Shown here one piece after another: positions 19,597-28,889 of a stretch of 64,000 nucleotides of DNA (the stretch's first letter is position 1; the number at the start of each line of letters is the position of its first letter). The DNA is from Labilibaculum sp. K2S. Lineage in GTDB: Bacteria > Bacteroidota > Bacteroidia > Bacteroidales > Marinifilaceae. The translations under genes were made by a program, and so were the position numbers. The DNA lies in NCBI RefSeq assembly GCF_030372765.1, contig NZ_JAUCMW010000001.1, positions 694,124 through 758,123 of the forward strand, given 5' to 3'. The notes beneath the pieces were generated by a model. It worked only from the letters and a program-made list of their open reading frames with translations, was not told where the DNA came from and did not search any database.

Positions 19597-22500
19597 ATGG
19601 GACAATATAAAATTTTGATCAAACTTTTAGGGGTATTCCTACTCTTAGTTCCTGCGTTTGCTTTTTCACAAGAAAACAGATTCATCAACTTTAGTGTTGA
19701 TGATGGCCTTGCTCAAGCCTATGTGTATAATATTACGCAAGATGCAAAAGGAAATTTGTGGGTTGGCACTGGCAATGGTTTATCAAAGTATGATGGTTAT
19801 ACATTTAAAAATTATACAGAACAAGATTCTCTTGGTGGAGACTTTATAACATGTAGTCTTAAAACAAGCAAAGGATTATGGTTTGGACATTTGAACGGAC
19901 GAGTAAGTTTCTATGACGGCGTTTCTTTTAGATATTATATTAATGAGACAAGCAGTATTGTAGATATTGAACAAGATTCGGACACAAACATTTGGATTGC
20001 CAGCCAAAATAAAGGTTTCTTAAAAAGAATAAGTGAAACTTCCAAAGGTGAATTGTACCATAATTCCTTTGCGCAACCTATTTTCACTTTTAAGTTTATT
20101 AATAAAGATAAACTATTGGTGGGAACCTCAGAAGGAGTTAAGTTGTGTCAAATAACTAAGAACAATGAAGTTGAAGTAAATAATGATATTCTTGAAATTC
20201 CTCATAATAAAGTGGTTGATATAGTTCAATCCCAAATAAATGATCAATTATATATTCTGACAGAAAACGAAGGTTTGTATCAAATTAAACTGGATTCAAT
20301 TCATTATAAAGTCAGTAAAATTGCAGGTAATTATGAATTCTCAAAAGCCCAGAATCTATTTGAAGACAAACAAGGAAATTTATGGATAAGTACATTGGGA
20401 AGTGGTGCTTATAAACTTAAGTTTTCACAGAATCAAAAGCTCACCGAAATTGAAAATTACGGTGAAAATAATGGTTTGCAAACCAATGCAGTTAAATCTG
20501 TTTTTGAAGATAGGGAAGGGAATATTTGGATAGGTAAGTATGGAGGAGGTATAAGCCGTTTAGTGCCATCTGCAAACTCATTCATAAATTTCGATGAAAA
20601 ACGATACAGTAATAGCATCCATTCCATATGTATTACAAATGAAATAAAATGGATTGGAACCGGAAGTGAGCTTTTAAAAGTTGATGCAAAATCAAACAAA
20701 GTATTACATTCTTATGACGTGAATGGTATTTTGGAGAATGAAAAAATTACAGCTCTTGCTGATTGGAATGATGAAGAACTATGGATTGGAACTGAAAAAT
20801 CAGGAGTTTATCGTTTAAATTATAAGACTGGCATTATAAAACCTCAATTTCTTCGTCTTGGGAATCTAGAGAAATCAATTAATTCAATTCTAACCGAGAA
20901 CCAATACATTTGGATTGCAACACAAAAGGGACTTTGCAGATACAATATCAACACCAATAATAAAAAGTGGTTTACGATGCAGGAAGAGGGATTGCCACAT
21001 AATTCCGTAAATCATATTACTAAGGATCATCAAAACCGTATTTGGGTAGGAACACTTAGCAATACATTATCATACATTCAGGATGGTGAATTAACAAATA
21101 TCAGATTAGCCAATAGAAATAGTCTTTTAAATATTACTTCTATTTTGGAAGATAAAGATGGTCTGATTTGGGTTGGGACTCAAGGTAATGGGGTTTATGT
21201 TTTGAATCATGATTCGATAATGAATATTAACTATCAGCATGGATTATTATCTGATTATTGCTATTCCCTGAATTGTGATGAAAAGCGCGTGTGGGTAACT
21301 CATAGAGGAGGAATAAGCCAAATTCGACTCTCCGATTATCATGTAAAAACAATACAAAAAAATGCTGGAATTCAATCATCAATTGAGTTTAATAAAAATT
21401 CTACTGCTATAGGGAAAGAAAATACATTGCTTTTTGGATCTAATCAGGGAATTTACTCTTATGCTGTTTCTCAGGAAGTCAATAGCGTAGTTCCCCCAAG
21501 TTTGGAGATTTCAGCATTACATGTAAATGGGGATGATTATCCGGTTAATAAAAACTTGGTGTTACCTCCTGGATATTATAAAATTCAGATTGGATTCAAA
21601 GGAATTAACTTAAATGAACCGGAACTAATTCAATATCAGTATGTATTGAAAGGTTATGAGCAAGATTGGTCAAAACCTGATAGCAGACGAGCAACTGAAT
21701 ACAAACAATTAGGATCAGGAGAGTATGAGTTTCAATTAAGTGCCGTGAATGGCAATGGAATAAAATCAGAGAAGCCCTTAAGTTTTAAGATTAGAATTAA
21801 ATATCCTTTGTGGCAAAAAACATGGTTCCAGATATTGGCTCTTGTTAGTCTTATTTTCGGAATCTATTTTCTGGTTGTACTCCGAGAGAAAAATTTAAAA
21901 AGAATTCAAAGAAGATTAATACAAAACTTAGATGATAAAACCAGAGAAGTTATTGCTAAAGAAGAGGTGATAAAAGAACGGAAAAGAACGGAAAAAGAAT
22001 TAATTCTGGCAAAAGATAAAGCTGAAGAATCGGATCGTTTAAAAACAGCTTTTTTATCAAATATGTCCCACGAAATAAGAACTCCCCTAAACGCTATTGT
22101 TGGTTTTTCAACCATGCTTCAGGAACCAAATATAAATCCCGCTTCTAAAGGTAGGTATATGTCAATACTTAAGTCTAACACAAACGATTTATTGTCATTA
22201 ATTGATGATATAATGGATATCTCAAGTATAGAAGCAGGACAACTTAAAATGAAAATACAGGAATGCAATTTGCATGAAATATTCTTAGAATTATATGAGG
22301 TTCACGTTAAGAAATTATCAGAGTTAAAAACAGAAAATATAACGTTAAATTACATTGAAAAATTTACAGATCTTACGATTCAGTCAGACCCTTTACGATT
22401 GAAACAAATCTTATCTAATTTGATAGGAAACGCAATAAAATTTACTGAAGAAGGTTCTATTGATTTTGGTATTGTATATCATAAAGAAGGAATGGTTAAA

Positions 22501-22728
22501 TTTTTTGTAAAAGATACAGGGATAGGAATTCTAGAAGATCAAAAAGAAGTTATATTTGAGAGGTTTAGAAAAGAATTTAGAGATGGATGGAAAAAAATCT
22601 ATAGGGGAGCAGGCCTGGGTTTGGCAATTTCAAAAAGTATTGTGAGTTTGCTTGGTGGTGAAATTGGTGTAGAATCGGTTCCCGGAGAGGGCTCATATTT
22701 CTATTTTACTTTGCCTGCGAACAACTAA
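19597..22728 (+). CDS. Sensor histidine kinase with two-component regulator propeller
   Basis: The listed TTG start at 19579 overlaps the previous stop. ATG 19597 gives a good signal peptide (MGQYKILIKLLGVFLLL, cut near 'FAFSQ') and is preferred, though TTG with AAGAAG upstream remains possible. The 1043-residue protein has a periplasmic double propeller of Reg_prop repeats (~25-640, 'GNLWVGTGNGLSKYDGYTF'), a Y_Y_Y domain (~665-735), one TM (~743-762), a coiled coil, HisKA with 'MSHEIRTPLNAI' (phospho-His ~825) and HATPase_c ('NLIGNAIKF', 'DTGIGI', 'GAGLGLAIS'). It lacks the receiver and AraC domains of PUL-type hybrids, so its response regulator lies elsewhere. It is probably co-transcribed with the adhesin genes. 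Confidence 0.92.
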   Translation: MGQYKILIKLLGVFLLLVPAFAFSQENRFINFSVDDGLAQAYVYNITQDAKGNLWVGTGNGLSKYDGYTFKNYTEQDSLGGDFITCSLKTSKGLWFGHLNGRVSFYDGVSFRYYINETSSIVDIEQDSDTNIWIASQNKGFLKRISETSKGELYHNSFAQPIFTFKFINKDKLLVGTSEGVKLCQITKNNEVEVNNDILEIPHNKVVDIVQSQINDQLYILTENEGLYQIKLDSIHYKVSKIAGNYEFSKAQNLFEDKQGNLWISTLGSGAYKLKFSQNQKLTEIENYGENNGLQTNAVKSVFEDREGNIWIGKYGGGISRLVPSANSFINFDEKRYSNSIHSICITNEIKWIGTGSELLKVDAKSNKVLHSYDVNGILENEKITALADWNDEELWIGTEKSGVYRLNYKTGIIKPQFLRLGNLEKSINSILTENQYIWIATQKGLCRYNINTNNKKWFTMQEEGLPHNSVNHITKDHQNRIWVGTLSNTLSYIQDGELTNIRLANRNSLLNITSILEDKDGLIWVGTQGNGVYVLNHDSIMNINYQHGLLSDYCYSLNCDEKRVWVTHRGGISQIRLSDYHVKTIQKNAGIQSSIEFNKNSTAIGKENTLLFGSNQGIYSYAVSQEVNSVVPPSLEISALHVNGDDYPVNKNLVLPPGYYKIQIGFKGINLNEPELIQYQYVLKGYEQDWSKPDSRRATEYKQLGSGEYEFQLSAVNGNGIKSEKPLSFKIRIKYPLWQKTWFQILALVSLIFGIYFLVVLREKNLKRIQRRLIQNLDDKTREVIAKEEVIKERKRTEKELILAKDKAEESDRLKTAFLSNMSHEIRTPLNAIVGFSTMLQEPNINPASKGRYMSILKSNTNDLLSLIDDIMDISSIEAGQLKMKIQECNLHEIFLELYEVHVKKLSELKTENITLNYIEKFTDLTIQSDPLRLKQILSNLIGNAIKFTEEGSIDFGIVYHKEGMVKFFVKDTGIGILEDQKEVIFERFRKEFRDGWKKIYRGAGLGLAISKSIVSLLGGEIGVESVPGEGSYFYFTLPANN

Positions 22729-22807
22729 GTTCTGTTAAAACCTGATGAAAATAAAGTTGACATAATTTTTTGGTAATTTTTTTATAAGTTGCGGTACAAA
22801 TAATTGA

Positions 22808-25800
22808 ATGAAAAAACCACAAAAATACCTATTGCAAACATTGTTGCCCTTGCTAATGTTTTTCCTATCTCAGGAAATGCTGAAAGCTCAGGATAATCGG
22901 TTTATTACTTATGGTGTCGATCAAGGCCTCCCTCAGGCTTATGTTTATACTATAAGTCAGAATTCGGAAGGCTATTTGTGGATAGGAACCGGAGATGGAC
23001 TTGCAAGTTTTGATGGAGTTAATTTTACTAATTATAATACATCTGATTCTCTCGCAGACAACTTTATTTCATGCAATCTAAACACTCCAAAAGGAGAATG
23101 GTTTGGCCATATGAATGGTAATTTAAGCTACAAAAGTAAAGCTGGCTTTCAGAAGTTTATTTCTGGCACCAATACTAAAAGTAGTGTAACAAATATTCAT
23201 ATGCATAGCTCAGGAACCATTTGGTTTTCCAATCAAAACGATGGCCTAATGCAAATTGGTGAAAATGGTAAGGTTGAGCCAATCGTTTTTTTGGACGGTG
23301 CATTTCCTGTTTTCTCTTTTGAATTTATTAATTCGAATGAGCTTTTAGTCGGAACCATCGATGGATTAAAACATTGCCGGATCAATGAAAATAAACAACT
23401 GGTTATTGTTAGTGACATTAATGGAATCAATAAAAATAAAATAAATTGTATTTGCAAAGCTAGAAGCGGGAAGGGGTTTTTTATTTTAAGTGGTACCAAC
23501 AGTATTTATTTTTTAGAAGTAACAAAAAATGGATTTACCACTTCTAAAATTGGAGAAGGAACTGATCTACAAATGGAAGGGATTCAAAATATTTTTGAAG
23601 ATCAAGATTCCAATTTATGGATTTCTACATTTGGTGAAGGAGTTCATAAACTGACAAAAGATGAAAAAGGATTTCATTTGGATAAAACTTATGATACAAG
23701 TAATGGACTTCAAAGTGACAATATAAAACTCGTTTTTGAAGATTCTGAAGGAAATATCTGGCTAAGCGTTTATGGGAAAGGTTTAGCGCGTTTAATTGAT
23801 CCTGCGTACACATTCTATTCTCCGGAAGAAGAACAATACGGTTCAGAAATTTCTGCTATTTCAATAGATGAAAAGTACGAATGGTTTGGTTCCGAGAAAG
23901 GCTTACTACGAAGAAATATTTCAAATCACAACGAAATTCGTCTTTTCGATAGTTACAGAGGATTGCCATTTGATAAAATTACAGCACTATATCCTAGAAA
24001 TGAGAATGATTTATGGATTGGTACTGAAAAAAATGGTGTTTATCGATTGGATATCAAAAATGATATGTTAGTTCGTCAATTTATTGCCAATGGAATATTG
24101 GAGAATTCTATTAATTCAATTACAGGAACTAAAGATCAGATTTGGATTGCAACTAAAAAAGGAGCTTGCTCTTATGACGTGTCTGCAGATAAATTTAATT
24201 GGTATACAATTAGTAAGGGTGGCTTACCTCACAATTGTGTTAACCACATAATGATAGATTCTAAAGATCGAATTTGGTTGTCCACACTTAGTAATTCTAT
24301 TGCTTTTATTCAAAAAAATGAAATTACAAAGTTTAATTTGTCAGCTGACAATTCTTTTATAAATATTCGTTCTATTTCAGAAGACTCTAAAGGGAATATC
24401 TGGGTAGGAACACTAGGCAATGGTGTTTTTATCTATCAGGAAGACTCCATTACTAATCTGACATCAAATGATGGGCTCTTATCTGATTATTGCTATTCTC
24501 TGACACCAGATAAGCAAAATAGAATGTGGGTAACTCATCGTGGCGGATTAAGTAGGATAAATATATCTGATTTTGAAATTAAACTGCTTCAAGAAAATAT
24601 AGGCATTAGTAAAAGTGATGAATTTCAGGTTAATTCTAGTTTTATTGATAGAAATGACAACCTGTGGTTCGGTCTAAATAAGGGTTTACTAAGATTTAAC
24701 CCTTCACTTGAAAAGGTAACAACTTCACCTCCTGTACTCAAAATTAAAGATGTAAAAATTAATGACGAATCAGTTCCAATAAATGAAAAAATCATACTGT
24801 CTCCAGGTCGATATAAAATTAAAATAGCGTTCATTGGGGTATATTTTAAGGAACCGGAACTAGTTAAATATCGCCATATACTTGAAGGATATGACGAAAA
24901 ATGGACTGATTTTTCAACAACCAGTGAGGTTACCTATCATGGAGTAAGTGATGGTCGTTTCAAATTCATATTAGAGGCCTCAAACGGTGATGGTATTATT
25001 TGTGAATATCCTGTAAGTATTAATATTTATATTAAAACTCCTTTTTGGAAACAGGCATGGTTCTACTTGTCGTTATTTTTCCTTTCAGTACTATTAATTG
25101 TACTCTACATTAAAAACAGAGAGAAAAAATTAAAGAAGGAAAACCGAATTTTAGAGGAAAAAATCAATGAAAGAACTATTGAAGTAGTCAGACAAAAAGA
25201 AGAAATTGAGAAACAGAAAGACCTTATAGAAAGTGCTAACAAAGACATCACCGATAGTATTAAATATGCCAGTAAAATTCAAGCCGCTGTTATCCCGCCC
25301 ATTAAATATTTAGAAAAGGTTCTTAACGAAAGCTTTATAATAAATAAACCAAAGGCAATCGTAAGTGGTGATTTTTATTGGGTAACTAAAGTTGATGACA
25401 AAACTATTGTTGCCTTGGCTGATTGTACAGGTCACGGTGTTCCCGGAGCCTTTATGAGTATGTTGGGGGTTACGCTTTTGAACGAAATAGTAAACCACAA
25501 AAAGATTACCAATACAAGCGAAATTTTAAATATTCTACGTAAGAATATCATCATTTCACTTCGACAAAGTCATGAAGATACCACGCCAAGTGATGGCATG
25601 GACATATCTTTAATAGTACTTGACCATGCCAATAATAAATTAACTTTTTCAGGGGCCTTTAATCCCCTCTTAATATTGCGAAATGATAAAATAATTACCT
25701 TAAAGGCCGACCGGATGCCAATTGGAATTTATCATCAAAATAATATTGATTTTACCAGTCATCAAATTGATTTAAATACTGGTGATATGCTATATCTGTA

Positions 25801-25996
25801 TACTGACGGATATCCTGATCAGTTTGGTGGGGAAGATGACAGAAAATTTACTACCCGTCAATTTAGAGATGTTTTGTTAGATATCCATCAAAAACCTATG
25901 ATGGTGCAGAAAATAATTTTAGAAAACACGATGGAGAAATGGATGAACGGTACTGAACAATTGGATGATATCACTGTTATGGGCATTCGGATTTAA
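22808..25996 (+). CDS. Reg_prop sensor with SpoIIE/PPM phosphatase output
   Basis: The 1062-residue paralogue of the preceding sensor shares the periplasmic part almost block for block ('NRFITYGVDQGLPQAYVYTI' against 'NRFINFSVDDGLAQAYVYNI'). It has a signal peptide, Reg_prop repeats, a Y_Y_Y domain, one TM (~750-770) and a coiled coil (~772-815). The output is a PP2C-type SpoIIE phosphatase (~830-1062) instead of a kinase. Metal-binding signatures are visible: 'SGDFYW' (~855), 'ADCTGHGVPGAFMSMLG' (~872), 'LYTDGYPDQFGG' and the terminal 'LDDITVMGIRI'. SpoIIE-type enzymes usually dephosphorylate anti-sigma antagonists, but no such partner is adjacent. A 79-base gap separates it from the kinase gene, and a long hairpin ends it. 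Confidence 0.92.
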   Translation: MKKPQKYLLQTLLPLLMFFLSQEMLKAQDNRFITYGVDQGLPQAYVYTISQNSEGYLWIGTGDGLASFDGVNFTNYNTSDSLADNFISCNLNTPKGEWFGHMNGNLSYKSKAGFQKFISGTNTKSSVTNIHMHSSGTIWFSNQNDGLMQIGENGKVEPIVFLDGAFPVFSFEFINSNELLVGTIDGLKHCRINENKQLVIVSDINGINKNKINCICKARSGKGFFILSGTNSIYFLEVTKNGFTTSKIGEGTDLQMEGIQNIFEDQDSNLWISTFGEGVHKLTKDEKGFHLDKTYDTSNGLQSDNIKLVFEDSEGNIWLSVYGKGLARLIDPAYTFYSPEEEQYGSEISAISIDEKYEWFGSEKGLLRRNISNHNEIRLFDSYRGLPFDKITALYPRNENDLWIGTEKNGVYRLDIKNDMLVRQFIANGILENSINSITGTKDQIWIATKKGACSYDVSADKFNWYTISKGGLPHNCVNHIMIDSKDRIWLSTLSNSIAFIQKNEITKFNLSADNSFINIRSISEDSKGNIWVGTLGNGVFIYQEDSITNLTSNDGLLSDYCYSLTPDKQNRMWVTHRGGLSRINISDFEIKLLQENIGISKSDEFQVNSSFIDRNDNLWFGLNKGLLRFNPSLEKVTTSPPVLKIKDVKINDESVPINEKIILSPGRYKIKIAFIGVYFKEPELVKYRHILEGYDEKWTDFSTTSEVTYHGVSDGRFKFILEASNGDGIICEYPVSINIYIKTPFWKQAWFYLSLFFLSVLLIVLYIKNREKKLKKENRILEEKINERTIEVVRQKEEIEKQKDLIESANKDITDSIKYASKIQAAVIPPIKYLEKVLNESFIINKPKAIVSGDFYWVTKVDDKTIVALADCTGHGVPGAFMSMLGVTLLNEIVNHKKITNTSEILNILRKNIIISLRQSHEDTTPSDGMDISLIVLDHANNKLTFSGAFNPLLILRNDKIITLKADRMPIGIYHQNNIDFTSHQIDLNTGDMLYLYTDGYPDQFGGEDDRKFTTRQFRDVLLDIHQKPMMVQKIILENTMEKWMNGTEQLDDITVMGIRI

Positions 25997-26006
25997 ATAT
26001 ATTTCA

Positions 26007-26049
26007 AACTAATTAAGTATTTATTTTTTTAATAAATACTTAATTAGTT
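26007..26049 (+). terminator. Terminator with a 19-bp AT-only perfect inverted repeat
   Basis: The arms 26007-26025 and 26031-26049 are perfectly complementary over 19 bp with a 5-base T loop. There is almost no GC in the stem, so it is unusual as a terminator; it could instead be a bidirectional regulatory structure. It lies 10 bases past the phosphatase stop. Confidence 0.6.
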
Positions 26050-26154
26050 CATAGTAATTAGCTGATAAATCTATTTTGTTTTAACTTAGTTCAACGTTAT
26101 GAGAAATATAAAGCTTAAGTTTAGATGTCTATTAGGAATCAAATCTATCGTAAA

Positions 26155-26835
26155 ATGAAAAAACTAAACGTTTATGGATTGTTAATTTTATTTTTATTTA
26201 TTTTTTCATCAAGCTATGGTCAGAAAAGAACATTTACAGGAACCGTTTTTGTTTTTGATAGTATTCCTGTCATGAATGCAGAAATTTTGATTTCCAGCTC
26301 AAAACAAATTGTAAAAAGTGACTCAGAAGGGAATTTTAGTTTTGATGGAGTATTAAATGAAAAAATAAAAATAAGTGCAGATGGATTTGTAAATAAAAGT
26401 CAAAAATTAACAGGGGATTCAAATTTTTACAAAGTTAACCTTAACTTAAAAAATTCTAAAAAATCTCAGAAGTTAGCCGTTGATTCCGGGCACATAAAAG
26501 ATTCAGATCAATTTTCCACTTTAATACTGTACTTTAAAAACAACACTGATTATTCGCATTATACAAACACTCTTCAGATTATTAAGGATAAATATCCCGG
26601 GGTAAGAATAGAAGATAACGGAGTTATAATTAGAGGAAGACAATCTATAAACGGTCCTAATGATGCCATAATTGAAATTGACGGTATAATAGTAGATTTT
26701 AATGCTCTTGAAAATCTGGCACCTGCCACAATAAAAAGTGTAAAAATTCTAACTCAAAGCTCATCAGGAATGTATGGATCAAGAGGTGGGAATGGAGTTG
26801 TTGTTATTAAAACTAAAGATGGGGTTAGAAAGTAA
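26155..26835 (+). CDS. Free-standing TonB-plug-like secreted protein with carboxypeptidase-regulatory-like domain
   Basis: ATG 26155 (MKKLNVYGLLILFLFIFSSS) gives a compact signal peptide; ATG 26125 adds ten residues and is also possible. The mature protein has a CarboxypepD-reg-like beta domain (~residues 28-90, 'FTGTVFVFDSIPVMNAEI', 'SEGNFSFDG'). It ends with a segment like the TonB-receptor plug seen in SusC proteins ('VIIRGRQSINGPNDAIIEID', 'MYGSRGGNGVVVIKTK'). The plug ends there: no 22-strand barrel follows, and the frame closes 40 bases before a terminator. Family members exist as short 'plug domain-containing' proteins; their role is unknown. Confidence 0.72.
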   Translation: MKKLNVYGLLILFLFIFSSSYGQKRTFTGTVFVFDSIPVMNAEILISSSKQIVKSDSEGNFSFDGVLNEKIKISADGFVNKSQKLTGDSNFYKVNLNLKNSKKSQKLAVDSGHIKDSDQFSTLILYFKNNTDYSHYTNTLQIIKDKYPGVRIEDNGVIIRGRQSINGPNDAIIEIDGIIVDFNALENLAPATIKSVKILTQSSSGMYGSRGGNGVVVIKTKDGVRK

Positions 26836-26871
26836 TTCTCCTAATTATATTAGGACGGCAATCAGTTTTGA

Positions 26872-26903
26872 ACAACACCCTAAATTTTCACTTAGGGTGC
26901 TGT
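26872..26903. terminator. Bidirectional terminator between convergent genes
   Basis: A 12-bp stem with one mismatch (26872-26883 with 26892-26903) lies between the plug-like gene and cysK, which point toward each other. T-rich tracts are found on the plus side. Confidence 0.7.
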
Positions 26904-26925
26904 TTGTTTGATATCCTCTTTCAGT

Positions 26926-27837
26926 CTAAAACAATCCTTCAATTGAAAGGTATCTTTCACCAGTATCATAATTAAAGGTGAGTACAGTGGCACCATTTTC
27001 AATTTCAGTAAGTTTTTTGGCAACTGCAGCAAGTGAAGCTCCCGTCGAAATTCCTGCGAGAATCCCTTCCGAGACAGCTAATTCTTTCACTTTCATAAAT
27101 GCTTCCTCTTTCCCAACAGAAATAGCACCGTCTAAAATCTCAGTATTCAGATTTTTTGGTAAAAAGCCCGCACCAATACCTTGTAATGGGTGAGGCCCCG
27201 GTGCACCTCCTGCAATTACAGGTGAAGCTTCGGGCTCAACTGCAAACACTTTTAATTTAGGAAATTTAGCTTTCAATATTTCTGCGACACCGCTAATGTG
27301 GCCTCCGGTTCCAACACCTGTAATAAGATAATCCAGGCCATCAGGAAAATCAGCAATAATTTCTTTAGCGGTTGTAGTTCTATGAATCTCAACATTTGCT
27401 TCATTGTCAAATTGTGAAGGCATCCATGAATTTTCATTACTGGCAAGTAACTCTTCTGCCTTTTGAATAGCACCTTTCATTCCCAGTTCTCTTGGTGTAA
27501 GTACAAATTCAGCTCCATAGGCAGCCATTAAACTTCTTCTTTCAACCGACATAGACTCAGGCATTACCAAAATAATTTTATATCCCTTAACGGCAGCAAC
27601 CATTGCTAATCCAACTCCTGTATTACCAGAGGTCGGCTCAATAATTAAAGATCCTTCTTTAAGGGATCCATCTTTTTCCGCTGCTTCGACCATTGACAGA
27701 GCAATTCTATCCTTAATACTTCCACCAGGATTAGATCGTTCCAACTTCATCCATACATTAGAATTCTTACCAAAAACTTTATTAAGTTTTACTATTGGAG
27801 TATTCCCAATCGCCTCTAAAATGTTATTAATTTTCAT
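26926..27837 (-). CDS. cysK: Cysteine synthase A (O-acetylserine sulfhydrylase)
   Basis: The 303-residue cytoplasmic PLP enzyme has the usual length and makes cysteine from O-acetylserine and sulfide. The PLP-forming Lys is Lys42 in 'NPGGSIKDR'. The substrate loop 'EPTSGNTG' and the phosphate-binding '[10 protein letters not shown]' are intact. It is the last gene of a cysE - small ORF - cysK operon and would use the product of CysE directly. The leader peptide upstream of cysE is expected to control both. Confidence 0.96.
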   Translation of the reverse strand: MKINNILEAIGNTPIVKLNKVFGKNSNVWMKLERSNPGGSIKDRIALSMVEAAEKDGSLKEGSLIIEPTSGNTGVGLAMVAAVKGYKIILVMPESMSVERRSLMAAYGAEFVLTPRELGMKGAIQKAEELLASNENSWMPSQFDNEANVEIHRTTTAKEIIADFPDGLDYLITGVGTGGHISGVAEILKAKFPKLKVFAVEPEASPVIAGGAPGPHPLQGIGAGFLPKNLNTEILDGAISVGKEEAFMKVKELAVSEGILAGISTGASLAAVAKKLTEIENGATVLTFNYDTGERYLSIEGLF

Positions 27838-27855
27838 ATGATTATAATTTGTTTT

Positions 27856-27933
27856 TTAATTGCCATATGGAACTTCCATACTGAGATAATCATCTCCCTG
27901 TGTGTCAAAATCGCTTTGACATGGACGTTTCAT
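27856..27933 (-). CDS. Candidate 25-residue small protein between cysE and cysK
   Basis: An ORF of 25 codons plus stop (begins MKRPCQSDFDTQ, ends EVPYGN) fills the gap almost exactly: it starts 13 bases after the cysE stop and ends 18 bases before the cysK start, on the same strand. It is hydrophilic with one Cys. No ribosome site stands out, and I know no family for it. Packing favours a real gene; size alone does not exclude chance. The same DNA contains the inverted repeat GTCAAA/TTTGAC (27904-27909, 27915-27920), an alternative explanation as a regulatory or RNA element. Confidence 0.35.
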   Translation of the reverse strand: MKRPCQSDFDTQGDDYLSMEVPYGN

Positions 27934-27946
27934 ACAACTACATTTT

Positions 27947-28786
27947 TTATATTTGAAAATTTATGATTTTACTTTCATCAAGGTTTGTTCTAACCTTAGT
28001 CTCGTGTTTGTGATATACAATACTATTTGACTCTACACTTGACGTTAACCAAACATTACCGCCAATAATACTGTTTCTTCCAATTACCGTATCACCTCCT
28101 AAAATGGTTGTGTTTGAGTAGATTATTACATTGTCTTCAACAGTCGGATGTCGTTTTTTCTTGGCAAGACTCTTCTTCACCTGCAATGCCCCAAGTGTAA
28201 CTCCTTGGTAAATCTTAACGTTATTTTTAATAATTGCCGATTCTCCAATAACAACACCTGTACCGTGATCTATAAAGAAAGATTCCCCGATAGTTGCTCC
28301 GGGATGAATATCTATACCTGTTTTTGTATGCGCGTACTCACACATTAAACGCGGAATTAAAGGAACATTTAAAAGATAAAGTACATTGCTTAGGCGATAG
28401 ACCATAATTGCAAAAAAACCAGGGTAAGCAATAATTACTTCACCTATACTGCGTGCAGCAGGGTCAAATTTCTGAATTGCTTCAGCATCCATTAATAAAT
28501 CACGATATACTTTTGGTAAAGTCTTCATAAAATCATGAGTAATCTTTTCCAGTGGCACATCCAGTTCATTTTTGACCGGAAGCAGCAATAATCTCAATAA
28601 TGACTCTAATTGATACAATAATGACTCTTGCTCATAGCAACTATTAGACCGACGGGCATTGATAGGAAACAAAGAATTCATAGCTTCTTCCACAAACCGA
28701 TGAGCTAAATCCCTGCCAGGCATATCGTATTCTGAATTTTTTCTGGAAGCTTGCAGTTCTTCCATAACTTTGGACAAATAGGACAT
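27947..28786 (-). CDS. cysE: Serine O-acetyltransferase (EpsC/CysE type)
   Basis: The 279-residue cytoplasmic enzyme acetylates L-serine from acetyl-CoA, the committed and normally feedback-inhibited step of cysteine synthesis. The N-terminal helical region (~1-130) is followed by the left-handed beta-helix of hexapeptide repeats: 'GIDIHPGATIGESFFIDHGT' with the catalytic His pair (His in 'DIHPGA' and 'IDHGTG'), 'GVVIGESAIIKNNVKIYQGV' and 'ILGGDTVIGRNSIIGGNVWL'. The tail ends shortly after the helix. It is the first enzyme gene of the operon; the 279 bases before it hold a cysteine-rich leader ORF. Confidence 0.95.
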   Translation of the reverse strand: MSYLSKVMEELQASRKNSEYDMPGRDLAHRFVEEAMNSLFPINARRSNSCYEQESLLYQLESLLRLLLLPVKNELDVPLEKITHDFMKTLPKVYRDLLMDAEAIQKFDPAARSIGEVIIAYPGFFAIMVYRLSNVLYLLNVPLIPRLMCEYAHTKTGIDIHPGATIGESFFIDHGTGVVIGESAIIKNNVKIYQGVTLGALQVKKSLAKKKRHPTVEDNVIIYSNTTILGGDTVIGRNSIIGGNVWLTSSVESNSIVYHKHETKVRTNLDESKIINFQI

Positions 28787-28889
28787 TGTTTTCTTTATTT
28801 AGAAAGTGATGAAAACACGTATGGAAAACTTATGGGATACAAGAATCCTTAGTGCAATATTTAATTATTTTGAAGTGGTTTGTCTTTTA

